The notes: a model not told the origin generated them from the sequence alone. A stretch of DNA of 64,000 bases from Pseudomonas nitroreducens (GCF_014204515.1 NZ_JACHLI010000002.1:310001-374000), one strand, 5' to 3'. Shown: positions 36,916-46,439, numbered from the stretch's first letter. Translations and numbers: made by a program.

Positions 36916-37281
36916 ATGAGTATACGGTTTGACGAGACCCTGGGTATCCACGAGAGAGCCCTCTCGCTGCACATGCAGCGCAGCGAAATCCTCGCCTCCA
37001 ACCTGGCCAACGAAGACACCCCCGGCTTCAAGGCGCGGGACATCGACTTCGCCGCCGAGATGCAGCGCCAGGACAGCTCCAGCGTGCTGCTGGCAAGTAC
37101 CCGCCCGGCGAGCCCGGACCTGAAATACCGCATCCCCAACCAGCCCTCCCAGGACGGCAACAGCGTCGAGCTGGCCACCGAGCAGGCGGAGTTCTCGCGC
37201 AACGCGATGGACTTCCAGACCAGCCTGACCTTTCTCACGATGAAATTCCGCGGCCTCAAGCAGGCCATCGAAGGACGCTGA
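36916..37281 (+). CDS. flgB: Flagellar proximal rod protein FlgB (lateral system)
   Basis: 121 residues starting MSIRFDETLG. The rod-family N-terminal motif reads LASNLANEDTPGFKARDIDF (about 30-49), and the C-terminus ends in helix TSLTFLTMKFRGLKQAIEGR. FlgB forms part of the proximal rod above the MS-ring. First of eleven flg genes transcribed together, driven by the sigma-54-like site just upstream. Confidence 0.94.
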   Translation: MSIRFDETLGIHERALSLHMQRSEILASNLANEDTPGFKARDIDFAAEMQRQDSSSVLLASTRPASPDLKYRIPNQPSQDGNSVELATEQAEFSRNAMDFQTSLTFLTMKFRGLKQAIEGR

Positions 37282-37285
37282 CGCC

Positions 37286-37714
37286 ATGGCATTCGATTCC
37301 ATCTACCGCATCGCCGGCTCGTCGATGAACGCGCAGACCGTGCGCCTGAACACCGTGGCCAGCAACCTGGCCAACGCCGATTCCGCCGCCAACAGCCCGG
37401 ACGCCGTGTACCAGGCGCGCAAGCCGATGTTCGCCGCGGTCTACGAGAACGACCAGCTCACCCGTGGCGCCGGCATGGGCGGCGCCCATGTGCAGGTGCT
37501 CGACGTGGTGACTTCCGGCCGCGCGCCGCAGCGCCGCTACGAGCCCGGCAGCCCGCTGGCCGATGCCACCGGCTACGTCTACTACCCTGACGTCAACGAG
37601 ATCGAGGAGATGACCGACATGATGTCCGCCACCCGCAGCTTCGAGACCGGCGTGGAAGTGCTCAACCGGGTGAAGAGCATGCAGTCCAGCCTGCTGAAAC
37701 TGGGAGACGCGTGA
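37286..37714 (+). CDS. flgC: Flagellar proximal rod protein FlgC (lateral system)
   Basis: 142 residues. N-terminal motif TVASNLANADSAANSPDAVY and the C-terminal rod-type helix with DMMSATRSFETGVEVLNRVK are typical. FlgC is a proximal rod subunit. It begins four bases after flgB and its stop overlaps the start of flgD by one base. Confidence 0.94.
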   Translation: MAFDSIYRIAGSSMNAQTVRLNTVASNLANADSAANSPDAVYQARKPMFAAVYENDQLTRGAGMGGAHVQVLDVVTSGRAPQRRYEPGSPLADATGYVYYPDVNEIEEMTDMMSATRSFETGVEVLNRVKSMQSSLLKLGDA

Positions 37715-38385
37715 TGAGCACGGTGAACAACGACACCAGCGGCAGCAGCACCAATGGCACCTCTTCGGACACCCCAAAGCAGGCGGTGAACCTCGGCGAG
37801 ATGACCGACATGGAGAACAGCTTCATCACCCTGCTGGTCGCCCAGGTGCAGTACCAGGACCCGACCAAGCCGGTGGACAGCACCGAGTTCATCAATCAGT
37901 ACTCGGCCATGGCGCAGGTCAAGAGCATGCAGAACATGACCACCCTGCAGCAGAACAACCTGGTGCTGATGGACAACCTGCAGACGCTCACGGCCGCCGG
38001 TCTGGTCGGCCAGCAGGTGAAGGTCAGCGCCGACAGCCTGCAGCTGGACGGCGACCAGGTGAGCGGGCAGATCACCCTGGAGCATGCCTCGGCCACCACC
38101 GTGCTGCAGCTCACCGACGCCAACGGCGTACGCACCGACATCACCCTCGGCCCGCAGGAAGCCGGTGCCGTGCCGTTCACCGTTGACCCGCAAGCGCTGG
38201 GTCTGAAGCCGGGCAAGTACAGCCTGGCGGTGAAGACCGAGAGCGGCGAGACGCCGGGCATCGAGGTCTCCGGCCTGGTGCACAACGTCCGCGTCAGCGC
38301 CGACGGCCCGGTGCTGGAAGTCGAGGGCGCAGGCTCGGTGCCCTTCTACAAGATCGTCGAATTCAGTCAGGGCCAGGCCGCCTGA
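37714..38385 (+). CDS. flgD: Hook-cap (scaffold) protein FlgD (lateral system)
   Basis: 223 residues from the ATG at 37714; a GTG three bases earlier is the alternative. It carries the conserved N-terminal segment SFITLLVAQVQYQDPTKPVD and EFINQYSAMAQVKSMQNM, followed by an Ig-like FlgD domain (about 110-215). FlgD caps the growing hook and is discarded when it is done. Thirty-six bases separate it from flgE. Confidence 0.93.
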   Translation: MSTVNNDTSGSSTNGTSSDTPKQAVNLGEMTDMENSFITLLVAQVQYQDPTKPVDSTEFINQYSAMAQVKSMQNMTTLQQNNLVLMDNLQTLTAAGLVGQQVKVSADSLQLDGDQVSGQITLEHASATTVLQLTDANGVRTDITLGPQEAGAVPFTVDPQALGLKPGKYSLAVKTESGETPGIEVSGLVHNVRVSADGPVLEVEGAGSVPFYKIVEFSQGQAA

Positions 38386-38421
38386 GCGCCTGCATTTCCC
38401 CTCTTAGGATGAGATAACGCC

Positions 38422-39609
38422 ATGAGCTTCAACATCGCCCTGACCGGCCTGAACGCCGTCACCCAGCAGCTGGACACCATCAGCAACAACATCGCCAACT
38501 CCGGCACCGTCGGCTTCAAGTCCTCGCGCACCGAGTTCGGCAGCGTCTACGCCGACAGCAAGGGCATGGGCGTGGAAGTCACCGGCACCACCCAGAGCAT
38601 CAGCCAGGGTGGTTCGCTGGTGTCCACCAACCGCGCGCTGGACCTGGCCATTTCCGGCGGCGGCTTCTTCGTGGTCAAGAGCGGCAACGGCGACACCCAG
38701 TACACCCGCGCCGGGGTGTTCAGCCAGGACAACGCCAACTACCTGATCAACGCCACCGGCCAGCGCCTGCAGGGCTACCCGACCGACGCCGCCGGTAACC
38801 TGCTGGTGGGCACCGTCTCCGACCTGCAGGTGAAGACCGCGAACCTGCCGGCCAAGGCCACCGACAAGCTGGAGTTCGTCGCCAACCTCGACTCCAACGA
38901 GAAGGTGCCGGCCATCTCGCCGTTCGACCCGCAGAAGGTGGAAACCTACAACTCCACCTACACCAGCAAGATCTACGACTCCCAGGGCAAGGAACACACC
39001 CTGACCCAGTACTTCGTGCTGACCGGCACCAACACCTGGGACGCGCACTACGCGGTGGACGGCAACGCGGTCGGCGCCACCCAGGCGCTGAGCTTCGCCC
39101 CGGATGGCTCGCTGTCCTCGCCGATCGCCTCGGTGCCGGTGAGCTTCAACCTGCCGGGCGTCGACCCGATGAACATCGCCCTGGACTACACCGGCACCAG
39201 CCAGTACGGCTCGGACTTTGTCGTCACCACCAACCGCACCACCGGCTATGCCGCCGGCGAGCAGACCGGCATCGCGGTGGAGAACGACGGCAAGGTCTAC
39301 GTCAATTACAGCAACGGCCAGCGCATGCTGCAGGGCCAGGTCGCCCTGGCCAACTTCGTCAACAGCGGCGGCCTGCAGAACCAGAGCGGCACCGCCTGGA
39401 CCGAGACCTCCGCCTCCGGCGCTCCGCTGATCGGCGTGCCCGGCATCGGCCAGTTCGGCGCGCTGTCGGCCGGCAACCTGGAAGGCTCCAACGTCGACAT
39501 CACCCAGCAACTGGTGGGCCTCATGGAAGGCCAGCGCAACTACCAGGCAAACACCAAGGTGATGACCACCGACAAGGAACTCACCCAGGTGCTGTTCTCG
39601 GCCATCTAA
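38422..39609 (+). CDS. flgE: Flagellar hook protein FlgE (lateral system)
   Basis: 395 residues. Conserved ends: N-terminus with LDTISNNIANSGTVGFKSSR; C-terminus with LEGSNVDITQQLVGLMEGQR followed by the family helix YQANTKVMTTDKELTQVLF. The central D1/D2 domains are of normal size. FlgE polymerises into the hook joint between motor and filament. A near-ideal Shine-Dalgarno is absent; GATGAGATAA precedes the ATG. Confidence 0.95.
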   Translation: MSFNIALTGLNAVTQQLDTISNNIANSGTVGFKSSRTEFGSVYADSKGMGVEVTGTTQSISQGGSLVSTNRALDLAISGGGFFVVKSGNGDTQYTRAGVFSQDNANYLINATGQRLQGYPTDAAGNLLVGTVSDLQVKTANLPAKATDKLEFVANLDSNEKVPAISPFDPQKVETYNSTYTSKIYDSQGKEHTLTQYFVLTGTNTWDAHYAVDGNAVGATQALSFAPDGSLSSPIASVPVSFNLPGVDPMNIALDYTGTSQYGSDFVVTTNRTTGYAAGEQTGIAVENDGKVYVNYSNGQRMLQGQVALANFVNSGGLQNQSGTAWTETSASGAPLIGVPGIGQFGALSAGNLEGSNVDITQQLVGLMEGQRNYQANTKVMTTDKELTQVLFSAI

Positions 39610-39618
39610 GGACTCGTC

Positions 39619-40347
39619 ATGGATCGCCTCGGCTACACCGCAATGACCGCTGCCAGCCGCAGCATGTCCGCCCTGGACATCCGCGCCAACAACCTGGCCA
39701 ACGTCAACACCCCCGGCTTTCGCGCCGACCTGGAACACGCCACTGCCGTCGACCTCTCCGGCGCCGGCTATGACAGCCGCCACCTGGCGCGCATCGAAAG
39801 CAGCGGCGTGGACATGAGCGCCGGCACCCTGATGGCCACCGGGCGTGACCTCGACGTCGCCATCCAGGGCGCCGGGCTGCTCGCCGTGCAGAACGGCAAC
39901 GGCGAGGCCTACACCCGCGCGGGCAACCTGGAGATCGATGCCGATCGCCAGCTGATGATCAACGGCCGCGCCGTGCTCGGCGAAGGCGGCCCGATCACCC
40001 TGCCCGAGTACGACGCCATCGCCATCGGCAACGACGGCACCATTTCGGTCATGCCGCGCGGCGATTTCATGATGACCGACGTCGACCGCCTGAAATTGGT
40101 CGACGCCCCGGCTGCCTCCCTGGTGAAGAACGCCCAGGGCCTGCTGGTCAGCAAGGACGGCCAGAACGTCGCTGCCAGCGAAGACGTACGCCTGGTTTCC
40201 GGGCACCTGGAGCAGAGCAACGTTTCGGCCATCGACCAGCTGGTGGGGACCATGAGCCTGAACCGGCGATTCGAGACCCAGGTGAAGATGATGAAGGCCG
40301 CCTCGGATCTCGCCGAGGCCGGCGACCGCATGATCCGTGGCGCGTAA
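39619..40347 (+). CDS. flgF: Flagellar proximal rod protein FlgF (lateral system)
   Basis: 242 residues. The N-terminal segment LDIRANNLANVNTPGFRADL and C-terminal helix region VSAIDQLVGTMSLNRRFETQ are typical for FlgF. It forms the middle rod with FlgB and FlgC. Spacing to flgE is nine bases. Confidence 0.92.
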   Translation: MDRLGYTAMTAASRSMSALDIRANNLANVNTPGFRADLEHATAVDLSGAGYDSRHLARIESSGVDMSAGTLMATGRDLDVAIQGAGLLAVQNGNGEAYTRAGNLEIDADRQLMINGRAVLGEGGPITLPEYDAIAIGNDGTISVMPRGDFMMTDVDRLKLVDAPAASLVKNAQGLLVSKDGQNVAASEDVRLVSGHLEQSNVSAIDQLVGTMSLNRRFETQVKMMKAASDLAEAGDRMIRGA

Positions 40348-40374
40348 CGCGCAGCGCGCAGACAGGAGCACAAC

Positions 40375-41160
40375 ATGAGTTCGGCACTTTGGGTCAGCAA
40401 GACCGGCCTGGCAGCCCAGGACACCGCGATGTCCACCGTGGCCAACAACCTGGCCAACGTCAACACCGTCGGCTTCAAGAGCGACCGCGCGGTCTTCGAG
40501 GACCTGTTCTACCAGGTGCAGCTGCAACCCGGCGCCCAGGCTGACCAGGTCAACACCGTGCCCTCGGGCATCCAGCTGGGCAGCGGCGTGCGCGTCGTCG
40601 GCACGCAGAAGGTGTTCACCGAAGGCAGCATGCAGACCACCGGCCAGCCCATGGACCTGGCCATCGTCGGCGCCGGCTTCTTCCAGGTCGAGGCGCCCAA
40701 CGGCGACACCTACTACACCGAGAACGGCCAGCTGCAACTGAACAACGAAGGCATCGTGGTCAACGCCCAGGGCCTGCCGCTGACGCCGAACATCGAAGTG
40801 CCGGCCGGCGCCAGCCGCTTCACCGTCGGCAGCGACGGCATCGTCACCGCGGTGCTGCCGGGCGAGACCCTGCCCACCGAGCTGGGCCAGATCACCCTGG
40901 TCAACTTCACCAACCCGGCGGGCCTGGAGGCCCTCGGCGGCAACCTCTACAAGGAGACCGCCGCCAGCGGCGAGCCGCAGGAGGGCACGCCGGGCGAGGA
41001 AGGCCTGGGCACCCTCAAGCAGGGCGTGCTGGAAGGCTCCAATGTGCAGGTGGTGGAAGCGATGGTGAACATGATCGCCATCCAGCGTGCCTACGAGGCC
41101 AACGCCAAGGTGCTCGACGCCGCGTCGGGCATGCAGCAGTTCCTCAACCAGACGGTCTGA
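40375..41160 (+). CDS. flgG: Flagellar distal rod protein FlgG (lateral system)
   Basis: 261 residues. The N-terminal motif VANNLANVNTVGFKSDRAVF and C-terminal segment LEGSNVQVVEAMVNMIAIQR are of FlgG type. FlgG builds the distal rod that crosses the P- and L-rings. Standard length (about 260). Confidence 0.94.
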   Translation: MSSALWVSKTGLAAQDTAMSTVANNLANVNTVGFKSDRAVFEDLFYQVQLQPGAQADQVNTVPSGIQLGSGVRVVGTQKVFTEGSMQTTGQPMDLAIVGAGFFQVEAPNGDTYYTENGQLQLNNEGIVVNAQGLPLTPNIEVPAGASRFTVGSDGIVTAVLPGETLPTELGQITLVNFTNPAGLEALGGNLYKETAASGEPQEGTPGEEGLGTLKQGVLEGSNVQVVEAMVNMIAIQRAYEANAKVLDAASGMQQFLNQTV

Positions 41161-41162
41161 CC

Positions 41163-41825
41163 ATGACGCGCCTTGCCCTGCTGCTCGCCCTGGCACTGCT
41201 CGCCGGCTGCCAGAGCTTCGACGAGATGCTGCCGGACGAGGATTCCTCGGCCTACCAGCCGCCGGAGCTGGATTACAGCCAGCCGCCGACCACCAGCGGC
41301 GGCCTGTTCCGTTCCGGCTATGGCGGTTCGCTGCTGCGCGACAAGCGCGCCATCGGCGTCGGCGACATCGTCACCGTGGTGCTCAGCGAGTCCACCCAGT
41401 CGAGCAAGAGCGCGGGCACCAGCTTCGGCAAGAAATCCAGCCTGGACGTGCCGGTGCCGACCATCCTGACCAAGGACTACGGCGGCCTGGAAACCTCCGC
41501 CACCGCCAACCGCGACTTCAATGGTTCGGCGAAGAGCTCCCAGCAGAACACGCTGACCGGTTCCATCGCGGTGACCGTACACAAGGTGCTGCCCGGCGGC
41601 GTGCTGCTGGTGAAGGGCGAGAAATCCCTGCGCCTGAACCAGGGTGACGAGTTCATCCGCCTGACCGGCCTGGTGCGCATCGACGACATCAACCGCTCCA
41701 ACCAGGTGTCCTCGCAGAACGTTGCCAACGCGAAGATTTCCTACGCCGGGCGCGGCGTGCTCAACGACAGCAACTCCGCCGGCTGGCTGACGCGCTTCTT
41801 CACCCATCCGCTGTTCCCGATGTAA
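41163..41825 (+). CDS. flgH: Flagellar L-ring lipoprotein FlgH (lateral system)
   Basis: 220 residues. A lipoprotein signal with lipobox ALLAGC (lipid-bearing C16) is present, and the conserved segment DIVTVVLSESTQSSKSAGTS follows. FlgH forms the outer-membrane L-ring. Two bases separate it from flgG and 15 from flgI. Confidence 0.95.
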   Translation: MTRLALLLALALLAGCQSFDEMLPDEDSSAYQPPELDYSQPPTTSGGLFRSGYGGSLLRDKRAIGVGDIVTVVLSESTQSSKSAGTSFGKKSSLDVPVPTILTKDYGGLETSATANRDFNGSAKSSQQNTLTGSIAVTVHKVLPGGVLLVKGEKSLRLNQGDEFIRLTGLVRIDDINRSNQVSSQNVANAKISYAGRGVLNDSNSAGWLTRFFTHPLFPM

Positions 41826-41840
41826 GCAGGCGAGCCGTCC

Positions 41841-42959
41841 ATGCGTAGAACGCTCATGCGTAGAAACCTTACCCGCCTGCTGGCGCTGCTCTGCCTGTCC
41901 TGGCAGGCGCAGGCGCTGGCCATTCCGCTGCTGGACCTCGTGGACATCGAAGGCGTGCGCGAGAACCAGCTGATCGGCTACGGCCTGGTCGTCGGCCTGG
42001 ACGGCACCGGCGACAAGAACCAGGTGAAGTTCACCAACCAGTCGGTGGCCAACATGCTCAAGCAGTTCGGCGTGAACCTGCCGCCGAACGTCGACCCGAA
42101 GCTGAAGAACGTCGCCGCGGTCAGCGTCACTGCCAGCGTGCCGCCGTCCTACAGCGCCGGGCAGACCATCGACGTCACCGTGTCCTCGCTGGGCGATGCC
42201 AAGAGCCTGCGCGGCGGGCTGTTGCTGATGACGCCGCTGCAGGGCGTCGATGGCGAAGTCTATGCACTGGCCCAGGGCAATCTCGTCGTCGGCGGCCTGC
42301 ACGCGCAGGGCCAGAGCGGCTCCAGCGTGTCGATCAACAGCGCCAACAGCGGCCTGATTCCCAACGGCGCGACCATCGAGCGGATGATCCCCAGCGACTT
42401 CGCCCAGCGCCCGGATGTGATGCTCAACGTGCGCAAGCCGAGCTTCCAGACCGCCACCCAGGTGATGAACGCGGTCAACGAACGCTTCGGTTCCGGAACC
42501 GCCACCGCGCTGGACGGCACCAAGGTTTCCGTCCGTGCGCCGGTCAGCCTGGCCCAGCGCACCAGCTTCATGGCCATGCTCGAAGCCATGGAAGTGCAGG
42601 AAGGCCGTACCCGGCCCAAGGTGGTGTTCAACAGCCGCACCGGCACCGTGGTGGTCGGCCAGGGCGTACGCGTGAAGGCCGCCGCCGTCGCCCACGGCAC
42701 GCTCACCGTGACCATCAGCGAGAACCCCCAGGTCAGCCAGCCGGGACCTTTCTCCAACGGCACCACGGCGGTCACCCCGCAATCGGACGTCTCGGTCAGC
42801 CAGGACAAGAAGCCGATGTTCAAGTGGCCCGAGGGCACCAGCCTGGAAAGCATCATCAACACGGTGAACAGCCTGGGCGCCACGCCCGATGACGTGATGA
42901 GCATCCTCCAGGCGCTGGAACAGGCCGGCGCGCTGAACGCCGAGCTGGTGGTGATCTGA
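41841..42959 (+). CDS. flgI: Flagellar P-ring protein FlgI (lateral system)
   Basis: 372 residues including a signal peptide (NLTRLLALLCLSWQAQALA) with an optional start at M6. Conserved segment GVRENQLIGYGLVVGLDGTG follows directly. FlgI forms the P-ring in peptidoglycan with help from FlgA. The stop TGATG overlaps the flgJ start by one base. Confidence 0.95.
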   Translation: MRRTLMRRNLTRLLALLCLSWQAQALAIPLLDLVDIEGVRENQLIGYGLVVGLDGTGDKNQVKFTNQSVANMLKQFGVNLPPNVDPKLKNVAAVSVTASVPPSYSAGQTIDVTVSSLGDAKSLRGGLLLMTPLQGVDGEVYALAQGNLVVGGLHAQGQSGSSVSINSANSGLIPNGATIERMIPSDFAQRPDVMLNVRKPSFQTATQVMNAVNERFGSGTATALDGTKVSVRAPVSLAQRTSFMAMLEAMEVQEGRTRPKVVFNSRTGTVVVGQGVRVKAAAVAHGTLTVTISENPQVSQPGPFSNGTTAVTPQSDVSVSQDKKPMFKWPEGTSLESIINTVNSLGATPDDVMSILQALEQAGALNAELVVI

Positions 42960-43999
42960 TGAGCATCACCTCGCTCAATCGCCCCATCGTACCCGCCGGC
43001 CAGCCTGGCGAGTCGCCCGAGCAGGTGCGCCGCGAACAATTGCAGGCCGCCTCCGAACAGTTCGAGGCGATGTTCCTGCAGCAGATCCTCAAGCAGATGC
43101 GCAAGGCTGGCGACGTGCTTTCCGCCGGCAGCCCGCTGCGCAGCCGCGACCTCGATACGATGCGCGACTTCTACGACGAAGCGCTGGCGGAGCACCTGGC
43201 CTCGCGCAAGCAGACCGGCATCGCCGACCTGCTGGTGCGCCAGCTTTCCGCCGAACCCACCGACACCTCCCAAGCGGTTGCCCTCGCCGATGAGGGTGAA
43301 GCCTTGCGCCGTCCCTCGGTGTCCAGCCGCAACCCGCTGGTGGATACCTGGCAGCGTGGCGTGGATCGCCTCGCCCATGCCTGGCAGCAGGGCACGGCGG
43401 GTTTCCGCACCCTGGTGGACAGCGTGATCGGCCAGGAGTCCGGCGGCAACGCTGCCGCCGTCTCGCCCAAGGGCGCGCGCGGCCTGATGCAGCTGATGCC
43501 CGACACCGCCCGCGAAGTTGCCGGTGAACTCGGACTGCCCTACGACGAACAGCGCCTGACCAGCGATGCGGCCTACAACAAGGCCCTGGGCAGCGCCTAC
43601 CTGGGCAAGCTGCTCGACCGCTACGACGGCCAGCACGTGCTCGCCCTGGCCGCCTACAACGCCGGCCCGGGCAAGGTGGACGAGTGGCTGAAGAGCAACG
43701 GCGACCCGCGCAACGGGCAGATCGGCATGGCCGACTGGGTGCGCAGCATTCCCTACGACGAGACCCGCGACTACACCCTGGGTGTGCTCCGACGCGTGCG
43801 TGAGGCCCAGGCGCCGGCGCGCATTCCCGGCAGCGGCCTGTCGCCGGCGAGCGGCCTGAAGCACGCACCGCAGGAAGGATTTAAGCGCCACGCCGATTCT
43901 GTCGCCTATCAGGGACAACAGCCTGAATTTGTATCCCGACCGGCCTCGGCGGCGTTTGCCCAGCCGATCCGCCTCGAGTCGAAGGAGAGTGCCTCTTGA
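42959..43999 (+). CDS. flgJ: FlgJ with rod-capping domain and lytic transglycosylase (SLT) domain
   Basis: 346 residues. Residues about 30-95 are the FlgJ rod-binding domain (ASEQFEAMFLQQILKQMRKA). Residues about 145-285 are a Slt-type lytic transglycosylase: catalytic E160 in IGQESGGN, GLMQLMP (175-181) and AAYNAGPGK (231-239). Enteric FlgJ ends in a glucosaminidase (GH73-type) domain instead. Either fold cuts peptidoglycan so that the rod can pass; here the cutting is done by a transglycosylase fused to the rod cap. Overlaps flgI by one base and flgK by four. Confidence 0.92.
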   Translation: MSITSLNRPIVPAGQPGESPEQVRREQLQAASEQFEAMFLQQILKQMRKAGDVLSAGSPLRSRDLDTMRDFYDEALAEHLASRKQTGIADLLVRQLSAEPTDTSQAVALADEGEALRRPSVSSRNPLVDTWQRGVDRLAHAWQQGTAGFRTLVDSVIGQESGGNAAAVSPKGARGLMQLMPDTAREVAGELGLPYDEQRLTSDAAYNKALGSAYLGKLLDRYDGQHVLALAAYNAGPGKVDEWLKSNGDPRNGQIGMADWVRSIPYDETRDYTLGVLRRVREAQAPARIPGSGLSPASGLKHAPQEGFKRHADSVAYQGQQPEFVSRPASAAFAQPIRLESKESAS

Positions 44000-45363
44000 G
44001 TCAATTGAGCCAGATCGGCTACAGCGGCCTGCGCGCGGCACAGATCGCCCTGGCCACCTCCGGGCAGAACGTCGCCAACGTCAACACCCCCGGCTTCAGC
44101 CGGCTGAGCCCGGTGCTCGCCTCGCTGGCCGGCGAGGGCGGGCTGAACGTCGGTGGCGGCGTGACGGTGACCAGCATCCGCCGCATGGCCAATGACTTCC
44201 AGAACCAGCAGCTGTGGCGCGCTACCACCGAGCAGAGCTACTACGACAGCGGCCAGCAGTACCTGTCGGCGCTGGAAGGCCTGATGGGCGGCGAAGGCTC
44301 GAGCATCAGCGTCGGCCTGGACAACTTCTTCGCCGCGCTCAGCGAGGCCACTGCCACTCCCGGTTCGGTCGCCCTGCGCCAGCAGATCATCAACGAGACG
44401 AAGAACCTCGCCCAGCGCTTCAATGGCCTGTCCGGCAACATCGACAGCCAGCTGCGCGCCCTGCAGGAGCAGCGCGGCTCGATGGTCGGCGAGATCAACG
44501 GGCTGACTGCCAACCTCGCGGCGCTGAACAAGCAGATCGTCGAGGTCAACTCCACCGGTGGCGACACCACCGCGCTGCGCGACCATCGCGAGAGCCTGGT
44601 GCAGGACCTCTCGAAGTACGCCTCGATCCGCGTCAACGAAGTGGCCGACGGCTCGCTCACCGTCTCCCTGGCCAACGGCCAGCCGCTGGTGGCCGGCAAC
44701 TCCGCCGGGCAACTGGCGATCAGCCGCAGCGCCAGCGGCGAGCAGGACATCGCCCTGACCTTCGCCGGCACCAGCTTCCCGCTGGCCCAGGACGGCATGG
44801 GCGGTTCCCTCGGCGCGCTGTACGACACCGAGTACGATTCCCTGCGGCCGAACCAGACCGCCCTGCACGAGATGGCCGGGCAGTTCGCGCAGATGGTCAA
44901 CGACACCCTGGCCAACGGTTTCGACCTCAACGGCAACCCCGGCCAGGCGCTGCTCACCTACAACGCCGGCAGCACCACGGCGATGCTCAGCCTGAACGAC
45001 CTCAAGCCCGAGCAACTGGCGCTGTCGGACACTGCCGGCGAGTCCGGCAACAACGTCAACCTGCTCAAGCTGCTGGACCTCAAGAGCCAGTCGATCACCC
45101 TCGACGGCAGCCAGGTAACCCTCAACGACGCCTTCGCCGGCCTGCTCGGCAAGGTCGCCAGCGCCAGCCGGCAGAACCAGGCCGACCAGAAGACCGCCAC
45201 CACCGTGGCCACCCAGGCGCAGGCCGCGCGCGACAGCGTCAGCGCGGTGAGCCTGGATGAAGAGGCGGTCAACCTGATCACCTACCAGCAGGCCTACCAG
45301 GCCAACATGAAAGTCATCAGCACCGCCAAGGAGCTGTTCGACTCGATGCTCGCGGCCTTCTAG
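43996..45363 (+). CDS. flgK: Hook-filament junction protein FlgK (lateral system)
   Basis: 455 residues from a TTG start (43996) with AAGGAGAG about 6-12 bases ahead; it overlaps flgJ by four bases. N-terminal motif LATSGQNVANVNTPGFSRLS and C-terminal helix region LITYQQAYQANMKVISTAKE are clear. FlgK is the first hook-associated protein at the hook tip. The TTG start suggests low translation initiation. Confidence 0.93.
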   Translation: MSQLSQIGYSGLRAAQIALATSGQNVANVNTPGFSRLSPVLASLAGEGGLNVGGGVTVTSIRRMANDFQNQQLWRATTEQSYYDSGQQYLSALEGLMGGEGSSISVGLDNFFAALSEATATPGSVALRQQIINETKNLAQRFNGLSGNIDSQLRALQEQRGSMVGEINGLTANLAALNKQIVEVNSTGGDTTALRDHRESLVQDLSKYASIRVNEVADGSLTVSLANGQPLVAGNSAGQLAISRSASGEQDIALTFAGTSFPLAQDGMGGSLGALYDTEYDSLRPNQTALHEMAGQFAQMVNDTLANGFDLNGNPGQALLTYNAGSTTAMLSLNDLKPEQLALSDTAGESGNNVNLLKLLDLKSQSITLDGSQVTLNDAFAGLLGKVASASRQNQADQKTATTVATQAQAARDSVSAVSLDEEAVNLITYQQAYQANMKVISTAKELFDSMLAAF

Positions 45364-45385
45364 GGCCCTGGCTAAGGAAAGCAGC

Positions 45386-46300
45386 ATGCGCATTACCAAC
45401 GCACAGATCACCGCGCTGATGGGCGGTTCGATGAACAGCAACTCGGCGGCCCTGGGCAAGCTGATGCAGCAGATGTCCAGCGGCCAGCGCATCCTCCAGC
45501 CGTCCGACGATCCCATCGCCAGCGTGCGCATGCTGCGCATTCAGCGCGAGGAAGCGAGCCTGGCGCAGTACCGCACCAACATCGGCAACGTCTCGGGCAA
45601 CCTGTCGACCCAGGAAACCAACCTGCAGTCCACCTCCGACGCCATGCTCAACGTGCGCGATCTGCTGCTCTGGGCGGCCAACGGCTCCAACACCGGCGGC
45701 GATCTCGGCGCCATGGCCGGGGAGCTGGAGAACATCGAGAAGACCATCGTCAGTTTCGTCAACGTGCGCGACGAGGAAGGCCGCTACCTGTTCTCCGGCA
45801 CCCTCAGCGACACCGCCGCGGTGACCTACGAACCGCTGACCGACAGCTACGTCGCCACCGGCAACGACAAGTCGCGCCAGGCTGCCGTGGCCAACGGCGT
45901 GCAGGTGGAAGAGAACGTCACCGCGCTGGGCATGTTCGGCAACGGCATGGACTTCCTCAACCAGCTGCATGCCACGGTGAAGATGCTCAAGGACCCGGCA
46001 CTGGACGTGACCGACCCAGCTGTCCACGCGCAGATCGCGGCGACCATCGACAGCCTCGACAGCGCCCACGACGGCGTACTCGGCGCCATTACCGAGCTGG
46101 GCGGCCGGCAGAACACCCTGACCATGCTCAATTCGAGCAACGAGGAGGTGTCGCTGGTGAACCAGAAGATCAACGGCGAGCTGTCGCAGCTGGACTACGC
46201 CGGCGCGAGCATCGACCTGAACACCTACCAGCTGGCCCTGCAGGCCACGCAGAAGACCTACCTGAAGCTCAACGACCTGTCGCTGTTCAGCCGCCTGTAA
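45386..46300 (+). CDS. flgL: Hook-filament junction protein FlgL (lateral system)
   Basis: 304 residues with flagellin-like ends: SSGQRILQPSDDPIASVRML near residues 32-52 and a C-terminal helix region LALQATQKTYLKLNDLSLFS. FlgL bridges FlgK and filament. A hairpin with a T-run follows (46309-46385), marking a likely end of the flgB-flgL transcript. Confidence 0.94.
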   Translation: MRITNAQITALMGGSMNSNSAALGKLMQQMSSGQRILQPSDDPIASVRMLRIQREEASLAQYRTNIGNVSGNLSTQETNLQSTSDAMLNVRDLLLWAANGSNTGGDLGAMAGELENIEKTIVSFVNVRDEEGRYLFSGTLSDTAAVTYEPLTDSYVATGNDKSRQAAVANGVQVEENVTALGMFGNGMDFLNQLHATVKMLKDPALDVTDPAVHAQIAATIDSLDSAHDGVLGAITELGGRQNTLTMLNSSNEEVSLVNQKINGELSQLDYAGASIDLNTYQLALQATQKTYLKLNDLSLFSRL

Positions 46301-46308
46301 GTTTCTTC

Positions 46309-46385
46309 GTAGGGGAGCCGGGCCGCGCCGCAAGGAGGTCTGGACGCCAATCGGCGACGCATCGTCCGGCTCCTCTACTTTTTAT
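46309..46385 (+). terminator. Rho-independent terminator after flgL
   Basis: GTAGGGGAGCCGG (46309-46321) pairs with CCGGCTCCTCTAC (46366-46378) over 13 bases with one G-U pair, then TTTTTAT. The loop between (44 bases) can fold further. The stem stands nine bases after flgL. Confidence 0.6.
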
Positions 46386-46388
46386 CCC

Positions 46389-46418
46389 GCTTCCGCCCGG
46401 CCCGTGCCGGGCGGAAGC
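46389..46418 (+). promoter_or_regulatory. Perfect 13-bp stem-loop in the lafW leader
   Basis: GCTTCCGCCCGGC and GCCGGGCGGAAGC pair perfectly around a CCGT loop, 21 bases before the ATG at 46440. No T-run follows, so it is not a terminator on the plus strand. It could govern lafW translation, or mark a promoter or repeat; function is unknown. Confidence 0.45.
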
Positions 46419-46439
46419 ACATCCGGTGCAGAGGTCACC

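Noticed and set aside
38404..41196. 930-codon reading frame on the minus strand across flgE-flgG
   Set aside because: It is antisense to three well-conserved flagellar genes, has His/Gln/Val-rich composition typical of the opposite strand of GC-rich genes, and shows no domain.
46389..46418. Calling the perfect stem before the lafW-like gene a terminator
   Set aside because: No T-run follows on the plus strand; the T-run belongs to the preceding stem at 46309-46378.
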